NCBI RefSeq assembly: GCF_963678635.1
Contig: NC_087063.1
Coordinates: 3,072,580-3,136,579 of the forward strand
Origin: Symsagittifera roscoffensis
Taxonomy: Eukaryota > Xenacoelomorpha > Acoela > Convolutidae
Length of the DNA: 64,000 nucleotides
Direction of reading: 5' to 3'
Part shown: in pieces, positions 23,935 through 35,706 of the stretch
How the letters are laid out: every line of letters begins with the position of its first letter
How positions within the stretch are numbered: position 1 is the stretch's first letter
Notes under the pieces: model-generated
The model's input: only the letters and a program-made list of their open reading frames with translations
Database searches by the model: none
What the model was told of the DNA's origin: nothing
Made by a program: the position numbers and the translations under genes

Positions 23935-24245
23935 CGTAAAAGGAACGCAAAGTGTGCTCTCCAAATACGAAAGCGGAAATGGCGCAAAGTTACGTGAACG
24001 ACTTTCTAAGATTTTGATTGTTAGATTTCCCAGCGCAATAAAATAATAATCTATATTATTCATTTTTACCTGATCTAGTTGTCTCAATTTGGATTGTTCA
24101 TCATGATAATGTCTATCATAACTTTTTCTAGAAATTCGAATTTTAAAGCGATTTTTTTCACTTTGAAAATAAAAAATTAGCATTTTTCAAAACAATCAGT
24201 TTTTTTTTCAGTTCCCCTGCGTACATTGTCATTTATCCAATTGGT
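23935..24245 (+). repeat. Dispersed repeat family A, partial copy
   Basis: It lacks the head. It starts in the GTGCTCTCCAAATACGAAAG block and runs to a degraded end near 24240. Confidence 0.6.
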
Positions 24246-24841
24246 TATGTTTTTTTATTGTTATGCGTTTAGTCCCCTTTTTTTTATCACAAGTCGCATG
24301 TGTAGAGCCAAAATTTTATCTAATCGTGCTAACCGAGAAGAAAGCAGCGAAAAAGACGAAGAGTTTAAAGTTTAAAAAAAATTGCTTGTGGTGTGACGTT
24401 CATTCGCTACTTTAGCACCAATCGGCTTTTCTTAATAATATTTCGGTAATGTCACAAAGTGACTGAAATAAACCAAGGTGTAGGTTGTGTTGTTTTGCAA
24501 AACTTTTGTTACCTCAAGGAAAGCTCGTAACGATTCAATTGTAGTATCATTTCAAAGAGCTAGTGGTCATATTTCGTGAATGTGTTCCAGAATATCGAAA
24601 AGTTGTCCCAGTGTCGAGAAAAAATGGCCGTTATTTAAGACGATTCAGATACAAACTTACCATAGAGCTGACATTCATCAGCATATATTATTGGTCGCTG
24701 TTCCTAAAAGTTAGATATGGACAAAAGACGAGACTTTAATGGTTTTTGGAGCTGCTCACTTTTTACTAATTATAGAAAGATAAGAGTAGCTTTGACCTTG
24801 ACAACCATCTGTAGTTGGCTGAATATTTATTAAATCTTGTC

Positions 24842-24915
24842 TTATTACCCTTGCGATAAGCAAGGGTATTGCAATCGGGTATAAGACTCTTTTTCCCCGC
24901 AAATAACTTTGATCA
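24842..24915 (+). repeat. Hairpin repeat family B
   Basis: A perfect 9-bp stem TACCCTTGC/GCAAGGGTA around a GATAA loop, followed by TTGCAATCGGGTATAAGACT and a CCCGCAAATAAC block. It matches 6666-6750 and 31245-31330. Confidence 0.65.
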
Positions 24916-25762
24916 CAGGACTCGACTGGACTCATTTCTTGGAAGCCTTTATTTACAAATTTACCGCTACAGATATATGTTATATGCAGCGGTAAAATGT
25001 TAACAAAATATAAAAATCTTGTTAGCATTTTAAAATTTTTATCCTATTCGCAATTTGTTTTATATATTAGTTGTAATTTTGTAAACTATTTGTTGAAATT
25101 TCATTTTCTTTTTTGATAGGTTTCGGCATTTATCATAGCTGCTTAGTGGCCTCACATTGTATCGTTCGAGGAGTGAAAAATACCGATACTAATTTAATCT
25201 TCCGATACTAATTTCACTTTCTTTTGATAGGGCATGTTTTTGTTTCAAAGCTAGCCTTTTTAACTTTGATAGATCTAGTTTTGGCTGCTTTCAGGTTTTG
25301 TATCGCAAGTGGTGTGAAACTCACCTTGGCCTCTGTGCAGAGAGTCGCAAAAATTTGGAACAGAAATAATTATAAAGAGCAATTTACCAATTGAATGCTA
25401 AATTGATTTCGTAAGTGACCTTGAGACATAGTTTGTCTGAAAAACTCGCTTTTGCGGTCCTTTGTAAAAATGAAGTCGGTCATTTGATCTTTTTAATCTG
25501 TCTGTTCATATCTTTTGCAGCTCACTATGCAGTATTGAATTAAGTCGTGACCTTCGATTACGGCCTGTCACGTAATTTCCTAAATTATCGTGAAAGACAA
25601 CGAAAAACTTTAAAGAAGGATTTTCAAATTGTGGTCATTAAACTGATTTTTCTGAGTTCATTAGTTTTTCAAAATCAGTGGCTTCCTGTTTTTGATGTTT
25701 TATTGTTGTCCAAAAATCTCAAAATTGAATGAAGATTGAGTTATCCTGTTTTCAGATCGAAA

Positions 25763-28700
25763 ATGTCTGGAGTCACAGGAACCAGCAGTGGCGTGCCGAG
25801 ATTCCTCCAAGCTACAAAGGCCAGCTCGGCTCGCGAAAATTCGCGACATGCTTATTCTCAATCTGGTGTTGCTACAAGCCACGTCCGGGTACCTAGTCGA
25901 GAGCGCGACAATTCTGCGACGCGTAGAATCTCACCGAAGACAAATAATCCATCATCAACAACAGCGTCCACGACAGGTTCTGGGAATAAAGAAGTCCATC
26001 TGAAGCGATCCAACTCGATGCCAACGAAACGACCGATGCCTTGCAGAGATCCGAACGGGGCTTTGAAGTTTTCGAGCGCCTCAAATCATAGAAATGAAGG
26101 AGACCAAGAGAACAAAATACACCACAAGCCAGTCATTAAAGGCTGTTTGAGCAGTAGAGTCAATTCTGGTTGCACGACGAAACCAATGCATGCACCACGT
26201 GAAAACGTACCAGCATCTTCAAATGCCAATCATGAGTCTAAATTGAGACCTAAAACGGCCAACGCAGGGTGTGGAAATCACATGGAAACAAAAGCAGCTT
26301 CAAATGTTCATGTTATGAAACCCACTTTGAAGCGTGCGGAATCGGCTAGAGCTCCAACTTCCAAGAAGCCATATCTAGTATCACATTCGAGTAATTTTGC
26401 ATCGAGTGCAGTTAATCAGAAGAATCAAATTGATAATAAAACAAGCTCAGCTAAATGCCCAGAGCCGAAAGTTGTTCGTACGAATAGTGGTAATACACAT
26501 GCAAGCCATAAAGAAAGGTTAAGATCGACGTCAAATTCGACTGCTGTAGAGATCGTGAAAGAACGGAAGGACGAGGAAAAGATGGACACCGATGAAGTTT
26601 CAGTTCCTGTGCTCACAGAGCGAAATGTCCACAAAGCCGAAAATAACTCAGACGAAACTATTAAGAACGAGGCTGTTGCAAGTTGTGCGGTTGCTGATGG
26701 AGGACATGGAGGGCAGGAGAATCAGCAGCGAAATCTGAGCAACCCTTGCTCTTCCTCGGCGACGACTGATGGAGAGAAAAAGGTTTGGTCGCTGAGTGAC
26801 TTCGAGTTCGGCACTGCGCTCGGCAGAGGAAGATTCGGCTGTGTGTACGTTGCGAGAGAGAAGACATCCAAGTTCATTGTTGCAATTAAGGTACGTGTTT
26901 ATATTATTGATATTTGATTTTTCCTAAGAAAATGCTATCCGAAAGCTTCGAAGAATTCTGAAAATAGTCGTATGAAACAAAAATTAAGATTGCCTGAAAG
27001 CTAACAAGTGTATTGAACTTGAAAACGTGCTTGAACAGCTAATATGAACTCAAAACGGTTCTTGAGTTTCGAGACCTCAAACAACATTCGAGTGTTTTTC
27101 AGCCGAGGAAAGTTTAATTTTTTGAGTGCAAGCAGTTCAAATCATCCATGAATCAAGGAGGCCTCCATGAAAACAAATCTTAACTGTATAACTGCATAAA
27201 GAAATGAGCCGAGATGATAATTTGTTCATGAGATAATTTTTTTTTTAAAACTGGATATAATTCATCGATAAGAACAAGAAATTTGTTTTAAAAAACATTT
27301 CTAAAAAGACGAGAAACAGATAGTTCTGATTTGGCTTTTGCAAAAAGCATTCTTTTATTATTGCGATAGACCTGTTAGAAGCTATAAAACTAAATACATT
27401 TATGACTATGATGCATATTGGTGATCAAATTGAAGTTAATTCTTGTCGCAGGTGCTGTTCAAGAAAGACCTGGAGACTTCGAGGATCACTCGTCAAGTGA
27501 AGAGAGAGATAGAGGTCCAGTCACATCTCAAACACCCCCACATCCTGCGTCTCTACTCGTACTTCCAGGACCAACTGCGCATCTACATAGTGCTGGAGTA
27601 TGCCAGCAAGGGGGAGTTGTACAAGTATCTCAAACAGCAGGGAAAGTTCACTCAGGAACAGACTGCCAAGGTGAGTAGACTCGACTCGGGGATGAGAAAA
27701 TCGGTGGTGATCCGTGGCTTGCGCGAGATTTTTTTTTGTCAAGAAGTGGGTTTTTCAAAAGAAAATTCGTAAATTATGTCACACAATTAAATGACGACGT
27801 ATTGAGTTTCCTGCTCTCCCAAATTTATGTAATGCTTTTCTCCTAAACTAGGACTGATAAAGAAATGCGGTTTCCACTGGATATTTTCATTAGGGAACTG
27901 AACTTTATTGAGCATACCATTATGGATCTCATCTGGGTTAAAATGGCAAACGACAAGTGGTTATGCAATTTGAGTAGGACAAGTTGGGTTGGGAACTTAA
28001 TGCAAAATTCATAATTTTTAGCGTTAAGCCCTCTTATATCGCATATTTACTTTTTTCTGTTAACTGTCCAATCTCACCAAGTTGTACTTGTGTACTTGTA
28101 ATCTGGATTTCCATTAAACCACGGTTTTTTTACAAAGTAGTAGTTTGAACTTGCTTTATGGTTAGAGCTCAGTTACTTACGGAGACCTTCCCTCTTGTCT
28201 TGTGGTAAAGCGCATGCTGTCGGATCTAAAAGACGACCGGGTTTCTTTTTATTATGGTTTTCTGGGTTATCGAATTATCGGACCATCGTTTTAGTCGTAT
28301 TTTTTGTCGACTTACTCCAAATCATCGACTTAATTTTTTGACTTTGGTAGTTTTTGCTGTAATTGAAAGTAGTTTGGTACTTGGTAAATTTATCTTTGTT
28401 ACTCTTTTGTTTCATGTGGTTTGTTTTTGACCTAAATAGGATATCTTATATTGTTTCGTTTGAAAGACCGGCTTAGATTTTCCCACAAACTACATTTTTT
28501 AAAAACTTATAAAAAACAAACCACAAACGCATAAAAAAATTCCCAACTTGATTTCGTTTTCGACCTTTAAAAAAATTTCGACTGGCTTCCGAACATAATC
28601 AAAGGACACATACAGATAACTAGCATAACTATCTCGGTTCAATTGAGTTGCAGCTAGTCGCAGGTAATAAGTATTGTCTTTTTACAGTACTAAGTACCAG

Positions 28701-29719
28701 CAAAGAATTCAGTGTGACGGAAAGCGTTAATATTAGATTTTTGTGGAGGAACTAGTTATATTTTTTGTGGGAAAAGAAGTAATGTTTTGTAGTACATCTA
28801 CCAACTGGCCAGTGCGCTGTTGTTCCTGGAAAAGTTGGGCGTGATCCACCGAGACCTGAAGCCAGAGAACCTTCTGCTGGACAGCAAGTTCGACCTCAGA
28901 CTGGCAGACTTCGGCTGGAGCGTGCACTCGCCAGACATGCCCCGCAACACACTCTGCGGCACGCCCGACTACCTGTCGCCCGAGATGCTCCTCGGCCACG
29001 AGTACAGTGCAGCTGTGGATGTGTGGAGTATGGGAGTGTTGTGTTTCGAGTTCCTGCATGGCAAACCGCCATTTGAGACGCCCACTATTAAAGACACTTA
29101 CGAGCGAATCAAGAAGGTAATTAGTTCATTTAGTAGGTAGCTTAGATTAGTAACTGTCCAAATTGATGCCTTGAAGATAAAATCAAGGGAATTTTTGACG
29201 GGTTCGCAGTTATCCTTGAAAAATTAAATAGCCTTTGAAGCTTTGCGTGAAAAAACACTCAGCTCCTTGTTTATTAGTGAGAGCGTACAAAAAAAATCGA
29301 TTATCTGTGTAATGTTAAAATCATTGATTGTTTTGGGAAAACTAATGAAATAAAATATTGCAAACGTTCTCCCGTTTTCTACTTGTTGATACTATTGTAT
29401 AATCCAAATCTATGAAACAATTTTCTATGAGGTGCTTGACAGACTTGGTTCATCAATTGAGGACTTTTTACTTAAATATCCAATTGAAATAATTTGACTA
29501 TTGGAGCTAATTTTGTTTTAGGTTGATATTCAGTGGCCAGAAACATTTGAAGAGGATGTGAGACGATTTATTAGTGGAATGCTTAAGTTTGAGCCCAAGA
29601 AGAGATCTGCTCTGGTTGATATCATGACTGACCCCTGGATCGAAGCTCACTACCAGCCTCCCAAGAATCATCCTAGTCAAAGTAACAGTTCCAAGAAAGT
29701 CGAATCAAATGAGAGCTGA
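25763..29719 (+). CDS. Aurora-family mitotic serine/threonine kinase
   Basis: Four exons (25763-26890, 27452-27670, 28793-29116, 29522-29719), all phase 0, encode 622 residues. Aurora kinases phosphorylate spindle and chromosome proteins in mitosis. The kinase domain (~342-600) shows the glycine loop GRGRFGCVY (354-362), catalytic Lys376 in [12 protein letters not shown] (Asp470), DFGWSVH (Asp488) and the Aurora-type activation loop [13 protein letters not shown], with Thr502 at the autophosphorylation position. The first ~340 residues are Ser-, Lys- and Asn-rich and look disordered. This extension is much longer than that of vertebrate Auroras, all lies in exon 1, and contains RxxL-type degron candidates such as RNLS. 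The start ATG follows an AG acceptor by 7 bases. Aurora A versus B/C cannot be decided, as many invertebrates have a single ancestral type. Confidence 0.96.
28195..28245 (+). repeat. tRNA-derived SINE-like segment in Aurora intron 2
   Basis: GTCTTGTGGTAAAGCGCATGC resembles a D arm, followed by AAAAGACGACCGGGTTTC, a damaged B box. It is followed by the ATCGGACCATCGTTT and TTTTTGTCGACTTA blocks that also trail other SINE-like pieces (1-110, 12230, 15500, 17690). Confidence 0.45.
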
Positions 29720-29935
29720 AGGTGACACAAATGAAGTCGAGTTTGGAGATTAATACAATTAGTTCACGCACCGATTCAAGTCAACTTCAAATTGATCAGC
29801 TGGCTGGAGAAAAATGACGGAATTGACCTTCCCATATCAAGAGAACTCATTTTAACGTTTTAACGTACCAATTTCGATGTTCCAAATATTTTCCTCCAAA
29901 GGAGAGCTAGGAATTTGGAGATTTTACGAGTTCAT

Positions 29936-29941
29936 AATAAA
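29936..29941 (+). terminator. Polyadenylation signal of the Aurora gene
   Basis: AATAAA 217 bases after the stop, with a second at 30030-30035. Confidence 0.55.
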
Positions 29942-31244
29942 ACATTAAATGCTCAATTTGAGCTCATTTTAAACTAAATTGCTGTTGATTCACGTTTAAA
30001 AGTGTGCTTATTGTTTTTTTCGCGAATAGAATAAATGAATGATTCAAGTTGTAAATAGTTGGTGTACTATTTGAGTTCGAAAATATTGAGTGCGGTTTGC
30101 TTATATTGGTCAAAATTTGACTTTTGTTTTTGATTATTTGAAGAACATTAAATTTTCAACAGCTACTAATTCAGTTGTTTTTAGCGCATCTTTTCAAGTT
30201 AAAAGAAGGTTTTCGATATCAATTGGTAGTGAAAAGCCAAAGAATCATTCAGAGAAAGTATGAAGAAAAGTTCTCCATTTCTTTGAAAAACAGCTGGAAT
30301 TAAGTGAGCAATTCAAAACCAAACCTACCAAGCCTTTCTAATGTCAAAAAAAAACAGTTATTGAAACTCATATTGAACCAAAATTCAGAAAATTCATCAA
30401 AAAATTTTCGTAATCAAGATGAATGACATGCAATCACAACTTATTTTTTTTGGAAAAGCTGAATAATATCAGTCATGATTATCAGCTGTTTCGAATGAAC
30501 AAACGTTGTGCCAACTATTGTGCATACTTTATAATCGTAACTAATTCGTGCAAATATTTGGGCCGTGCGTCAGCTGCAAAATTTGCCTGTTTTACAACGG
30601 AAAAAAATCCAGTATGTATTTTGTTCCTATGGAAGTGAAATGTCCTAGCAGCAGCGGTCCTAATGTTTTCCAGGCAAATTTTAATTTTAGTAACTTTTTG
30701 TTCTCTTTTTGACAACTAATCTTAGGTAAACAGTTCCTAGATTTTTCAATAGCGGGCGCCTCTATCTCCGCCGTGCAAAAAAAAAACACTAAAAGCATTC
30801 GGAAAGCATTCCATTTTAATTAATCATTAATGAGAAAGGAGTTTGACAGGTTATACTTATATTGAGTTTTGATCCTTCTTGAAAAAGCGAATGAACGGTT
30901 GCTCTAGGCAAAGAATTTTGAAAGAACGCAATCTTAAACGAAATATCCGGAAACTATATCTACACCGGTACAATAATTGTTCTGTTTGTTTTCAGTGTTT
31001 TGCTCAAATTATCAAACCGGTAAAAGTCTTGTATTCAAAGATGCAATGTATTTTCTTTTTTTATTTCTAACTGAAAAATTATGCATGCAACGCTTGGGTT
31101 CCTCAAAAAATTGCTATGCTTTAGATTTAGATAATTATTTCAATGGCCAGATTAAATTTTCATTGCAATTGCCTCACAAAAGTTAGCTGTTTGGCCGAAT
31201 GTGTTCTCAATAAAACAATTTTACCGTAATAATTATTTACGTGG

Positions 31245-31330
31245 TGTTTACCTTTGCGATAAGCAAGTGTTTTGCAATCAGTTAGACTTTTTTCCCATAA
31301 GTAACTTTGGTCACAGGGTCAGTGAAGTTT
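31245..31330 (+). repeat. Hairpin repeat family B
   Basis: ACCTTTGCGATAAGCAAGTG followed by TTTTGCAATCAG and TTCCCATAAGTAACTTTGG. The stem is weaker than in the 24842 copy. Confidence 0.55.
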
Positions 31331-31508
31331 TGGTTATCGCTTTTGTTGACAACAAACAGAAACACCGAGAGGATTTAAGATGCAGAGAATACGAAACAAA
31401 CAGAATTTGAGTTCTATTCGTATTTTTTATGTTTATTGCAAATTTACCAACTGCAAATTCAGTACATCAGTTTTTTTTTAGTTTTTTTTCTTAATCGGCT
31501 TAAAAGGT

Positions 31509-32159
31509 TTCGGCTTATGAAACATCGACTAGAAGCCTTTTTTTGAGAAGTTTGAGGAGGGAAAAATTTTAGCTAAGTGTTTTGTGGGTGAACTTGAGTT
31601 TTCAGGTTTTTCGAATAATAAGAGTTTTTTTCGGAGCAACGCGTGACTGCTCAAGAGTTGTTGGCTTTGTTTCCGCTTTATAAGTTTTGTTTAGATACTA
31701 ATTTAACATTCAATTTTCTTACTTTGGCATTTTTGTATCACAAGAATTTTTATTCAAGACAAAATCAAGATAAATTTAGTAAATTTTTTTGCAGAGCATG
31801 TTTTTCTATGACTTTCGTTTCTCTTTTTGTCGGCTTCGGCTTATGAAACATCGACTAGAAGCCTTTTTTTTTGAGAAGTTTGAGGAGGGAAAAATTTTAG
31901 CTAAGTGTTTTGTGGGTGAACTTGAGTTTTCAGGTTTTTCGAATAATAAGAGTTTTTTTCGGAGCAACGCGTGACTGCTCAAGAGTTGTTGGCTTTGTTT
32001 CCGCTTTATAAGTTTTGTTTAGATAATTTAACATTCAATTTTCTTACTTTGGCATTTTTGTATGACAAGAATTTTTATTCAAGACAAAATCAAGATAAAT
32101 TTAGTAAATTTTTTTGCAGAGCATGTTTTTCTATGACTTTCGTTTCTCTTTTTGTCGGC
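31509..32159. repeat. Tandem duplication, unit about 326 bp
   Basis: Copy 1 is 31509-31834 and copy 2 is 31835-32159, both starting TTCGGCTTATGAAACATCG and ending TTTCTCTTTTTGTCGG. They differ by a few small indels. Matching ORFs in both copies are by-products of the repeat. Confidence 0.9.
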
Positions 32160-32949
32160 TATGTTATCCTGCTATGTATGGATTTTTCTGCTTGTAGAGC
32201 GACTTTTTCTGCTTGTAGGATTTTCTGCTTGTAGAGCTTTGCGTCTCCTTGTAAATTTTCAAGACAAATTAACGTAGTGAAGATCCTTATATAGGTCTTT
32301 CTTATTTTTTTTTACACAGGGAAAGATCAAAACGGTTTTTTAGGATTAGTCTTAAAACTTGTTCCCGCGTAATTTTGATTTTTTTGAGGTTTGATTTCGT
32401 TTCAAGTTCAGTACTTTTCCATTGTTAAAAGGAGGGCAAACTACACTATCGAACAGAAATTGTGCTTGCTTTCCCTCTGTTTTTTTTTTAAATTTCGATT
32501 AGCTACGTTAAGTTAAAATGAACTGAATTTTTTCACTCAGCACTAAACATCCGCGCTACATTTTGCACAGACTCGTCAAAGATAGTTTTACACAACTTTT
32601 TCAAGTAATTAATTTTGCAATTGGATTGACCAGCTGAAAAAAGTACTTGCCAAGAAGGGTAAGCCTATTTAAAAATCAACATCCACATGTTGTTTTCTGT
32701 AAAGCGACCTTATAAGCGTAATTTTAAAACGTCAATACACTTCATCATTTTGTTGTTGTTCCGGCCATTGAAACTGGGGAGGATCTTCATATTCGGTGTG
32801 TTAATTTTTTTGTTTTATACGCAAAAACATCGGGAAAAATACACAAAAATACGTCGAGAAATCCGGCCTGAAGTTTTTGATTTTTCGTCTACTTTAGAGC
32901 GAGTTAAGCGAACGGGCAGGCTTATCTTGTTTTTCAACCAAAGGCATTA

Positions 32950-33480
32950 TCACAAATAATTATTTTTAAGGGATGGAGAAATATATCATATTTAAGCCCT
33001 TTCAGCCCTGAATCATGCGACAAAAAATTTCAAAAAGTTGTCCCAGTCTCGAGAAAAACCAGTTTGAATTTTTTGAGTTTTAATTTAAATTTGAGCGCAA
33101 AAAAGCAAGCGAGCAGGCTTATTTTAGAAGGATGAACCATGAAACTTTAGTTTAGCTTCAGTAACTGAATTTTTTGTCATCTTCGGCACAAAAATTTCAA
33201 ATTTTTAAAAAAGTTCTGCCAAAAAAAAAACGAAAAAAAATTATAATTTTTTTTGAATGTTTGTTCCGTTTTTTTTCCGTCTGAAACTGTTCGCCGATTT
33301 GCTTAATTTACTGTGACTGTCAATTATGCCTAATTTCTACTTTTTCATCAGAGCGACGCACACAAAAACAACACTAATTTGAAAAAATGGAAAAGCTTTT
33401 TTTTTGGTATGAGTATGATCGACTTATTCTGTGCTTCTTCCACAGCGACAGGCTATACTTGTTATCATGTGTACTTAGTT
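32950..33480 (+). repeat. Dispersed repeat family D
   Basis: It contains TTCAAAAAGTTGTCCCAGTC, CGAGAAAAACC, a GAGCGCAAAAAAGCAAGCG block, GACTGTCAATTATGCCTAA and an acute CTTTTTTTTTGG block. A related, diverged copy lies at 56440-56890, and a fragment near 24595. Confidence 0.5.
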
Positions 33481-33846
33481 GGAGAAGTAAGTTCTTTCTT
33501 TCATGCAAAGATTGTACGTTTTTGCATACTTACAGTGATCTAAAAAAACACTCTTAGTTCGTAGGTTAAGTCTGATTTCAAATCCGGTAGTCTCAGAGAA
33601 TAAGTTTTCTGAAGATGCTATTTTCTCGAGACAGTTTTTTTTGGATTTTTTGTGTGTTGTTCATCTTGTTTGGTTGTTGGTAAGAAAATCAAAATATCTA
33701 TAATAGTTACCGTATTTTTTACTCAAATTGGTACCTTCGGGAGCTCATCAATTATTTTAAGTAACATACAATGTAGTGAAGCCAAACTACACTCATCATA
33801 AAGGTTACAATTAACATGGCCCCCCTGAGGGATCTACCGTAGAATT

Positions 33847-34275
33847 AGTAGCGGATTTAGGGTTAGGGGGCGGACGCCCTCCCCCCGCCTTAGGGATTCG
33901 ACCCCTGCCGACTTAAAGGGTCAATCCTTAGTGCGATTTTGATATATCCATTTTTGGCTGACTGACCTTAAATTTTTTCTAAAGGCGCCTTTGGCGCCAA
34001 TCTATATAATATTTTAGAGGGGGGAGCTTGCGCCGAAAAACGCGATTTTTTGGTTGAAATTTTCCAAAAAGTGCCTAAAAAGCCTTTTTGACCTTTTTTC
34101 AAAAATTTGTCAGCGGCGCAAAAAAATTTGGTCAAATTCGGGTCTTTGTAGTGATTTCGGGGAGCTCAGAAAATCAATTTGGTCGACCTAAAAAAACGTC
34201 GGTCGACAATATTTTCATTTTCAATTTTTTTTCTCGAAAATCCGCCTCCCCCTCGAGAAATTCCTAGATCCGCGC
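33847..34275. mobile_element. hAT-like MITE, diverged copy
   Basis: Same family as 2855-3262 in inverse orientation: GCGGATTTAGGGTTAGG at one end, CGAGAAATTCCTAGATCCGC at the other, with the internal AAGGCGCCTTTGGCGCC palindrome. The ends are too worn for a clear target duplication. Confidence 0.7.
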
Positions 34276-34653
34276 ATAGATAGATGCCTTCCGCAAGCAT
34301 GTATTAGTTCTGAAAATAATTCTGTATAAAATATGCATTTCATTTAAACGCGCAAATAACTTGGTTTTTACCTTTTTTATATGGGATTGCATTTGTATGC
34401 TGTTAATTACTTAATTTAATGTTTTAATTCAGTTTTTTTAAGTAATACGGTTAATTTGAACGAATCTAGGCTAAACTCATAGTTAGCTTATGAAAAACCG
34501 ACCCATATTTTCTCGCACTATTTCGAATTGGGATGGGGGGGGGGGTTGTGCGGTTGCGCGGTTAATCCTATTTTTGTCCTTAAAATAAATATTAGGCGAG
34601 TGCTGAGGTTTTTGGCCGATTTTGAGATGACAATCAGTATAATCTGAGGACAA

Positions 34654-34712
34654 ATATAGCTCAGTGGATTACATTATTATGTAGATGAGACTCAAGAGGT
34701 TAAGAGTACCGA
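34654..34712 (+). repeat. tRNA-derived SINE-like segment
   Basis: A-box-like ATAGCTCAGTGGATTA and a worn B box (GGTTAAGAGTACC) about 35 bases later. A family A head (GAAGACTCTTATATAGGTC) follows at 34790. Confidence 0.5.
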
Positions 34713-34779
34713 TTTGGTGAAGAATTCATCTTTTCTAGACTTAGTTTTAAAATGCATATACTTGCAAAGACTCTTTTCA

Positions 34780-34965
34780 CGAGTAATGAACGAAGTGAAG
34801 ACTCTTATATAGGTCTTGGTGTTTTTTTTTTCATTTTTTTTCAGGAAAAAGTCTTAAAATTTGTTCACGCTTAATTTTGATTTTTTTTGCGGTTTGATTT
34901 GTGATTTTTTTAAGTTCAGTGCATTTCGATCGTGAAAAGGAAGACAAGCTCCACTATCGAACTAA
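34780..34965 (+). repeat. Dispersed repeat family A, head fragment
   Basis: It has GAACGAAGTGAAGACTCTTA, TATAGGTC and CTCCACTATCGAAC, then loses similarity. Confidence 0.55.
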
Positions 34966-35706
34966 AAAAGTGTTATTAATAAAATCTCTAATTGCGATGT
35001 TTGTATTGAGAAATGATAGAAAATCTCTTTTAACTACTACATGGTTTTAACAGTTGAGTTTCTTCTTTTCGCACCAGAAAATTCTGAAATGAAAAGTCCT
35101 AAAATTATCTAAGAAATTATCTATAGACTTTGCTTATCTCATTGATTTTAGGCTCTGTTTTTCTTCGTTTAAGTTTGAATCATCATCGTCATCGAGTCTT
35201 CTTTATAGACTTTTTTGAATCACGAATTCACGAAGAACGTACACATGAATAAGCTAGTAAAATTAAGCCAGATGTTTTAACTTGAATTGTTCATTTTGGA
35301 CAAAACGTGTATAATTTAACTGATGAAAATGAGTAAACGTTCACAAATTAATGGCAATAAATTCTCTAATCATTTGTAGTGAATAATAAGTTCTACTTCG
35401 GCTAAAATATGTGACGACTTTTGAAAATTCTTGTTTTTTGTGGAATTTTTTCTGTCTGTTGAAACGTGATCTTTGGTCGGTGCATTTTCAGGTGAAAATA
35501 TATACAACATTCATTAAGGTAGTTATGAAACTGAATTTTACTTCTTGGTTTGTTACACTAGATTTGATAGATTAGGAAACATATGCAATAGCATACAATC
35601 ATTAGATAGCGGCACTGTGAAATTTACTTGCGATAAGAGAAAACCGATCAAGCGAGCAAACTTGCTGCATTCGTTACTGTTGAACTTACCAAGCACATCA
35701 TTAATT

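Larger units (their letters stand above)
22952..25740. other. Intergenic repeats between acyltransferase and Aurora genes
   Basis: No supported gene. It holds two family A copies (23018-23520, 23935-24245), one hairpin repeat B (24842-24915) and a TATCGCAAGTGGTGTGAA block near 25300 that also recurs near 3700 and 16335. Short ORFs on both strands fall within repeats. Confidence 0.5.
30036..35700. other. Long intergenic region of repeats
   Basis: No supported gene between the Aurora and amidase genes. It contains hairpin repeat B (31245), a 326-bp tandem duplication (31509-32159), repeat D (32950-33480), a diverged MITE (33847-34275), a tRNA-like segment (34654) and family A fragments (32275-32450, 34780-34965). 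The rest is AT-rich sequence without recognisable content. Confidence 0.5.

Noticed and set aside
31643-32234. Paired similar ORFs as a small gene family
   Set aside because: They are the same reading frame in two copies of a tandem repeat, have low-complexity Phe-rich products, and lack splice or domain evidence.
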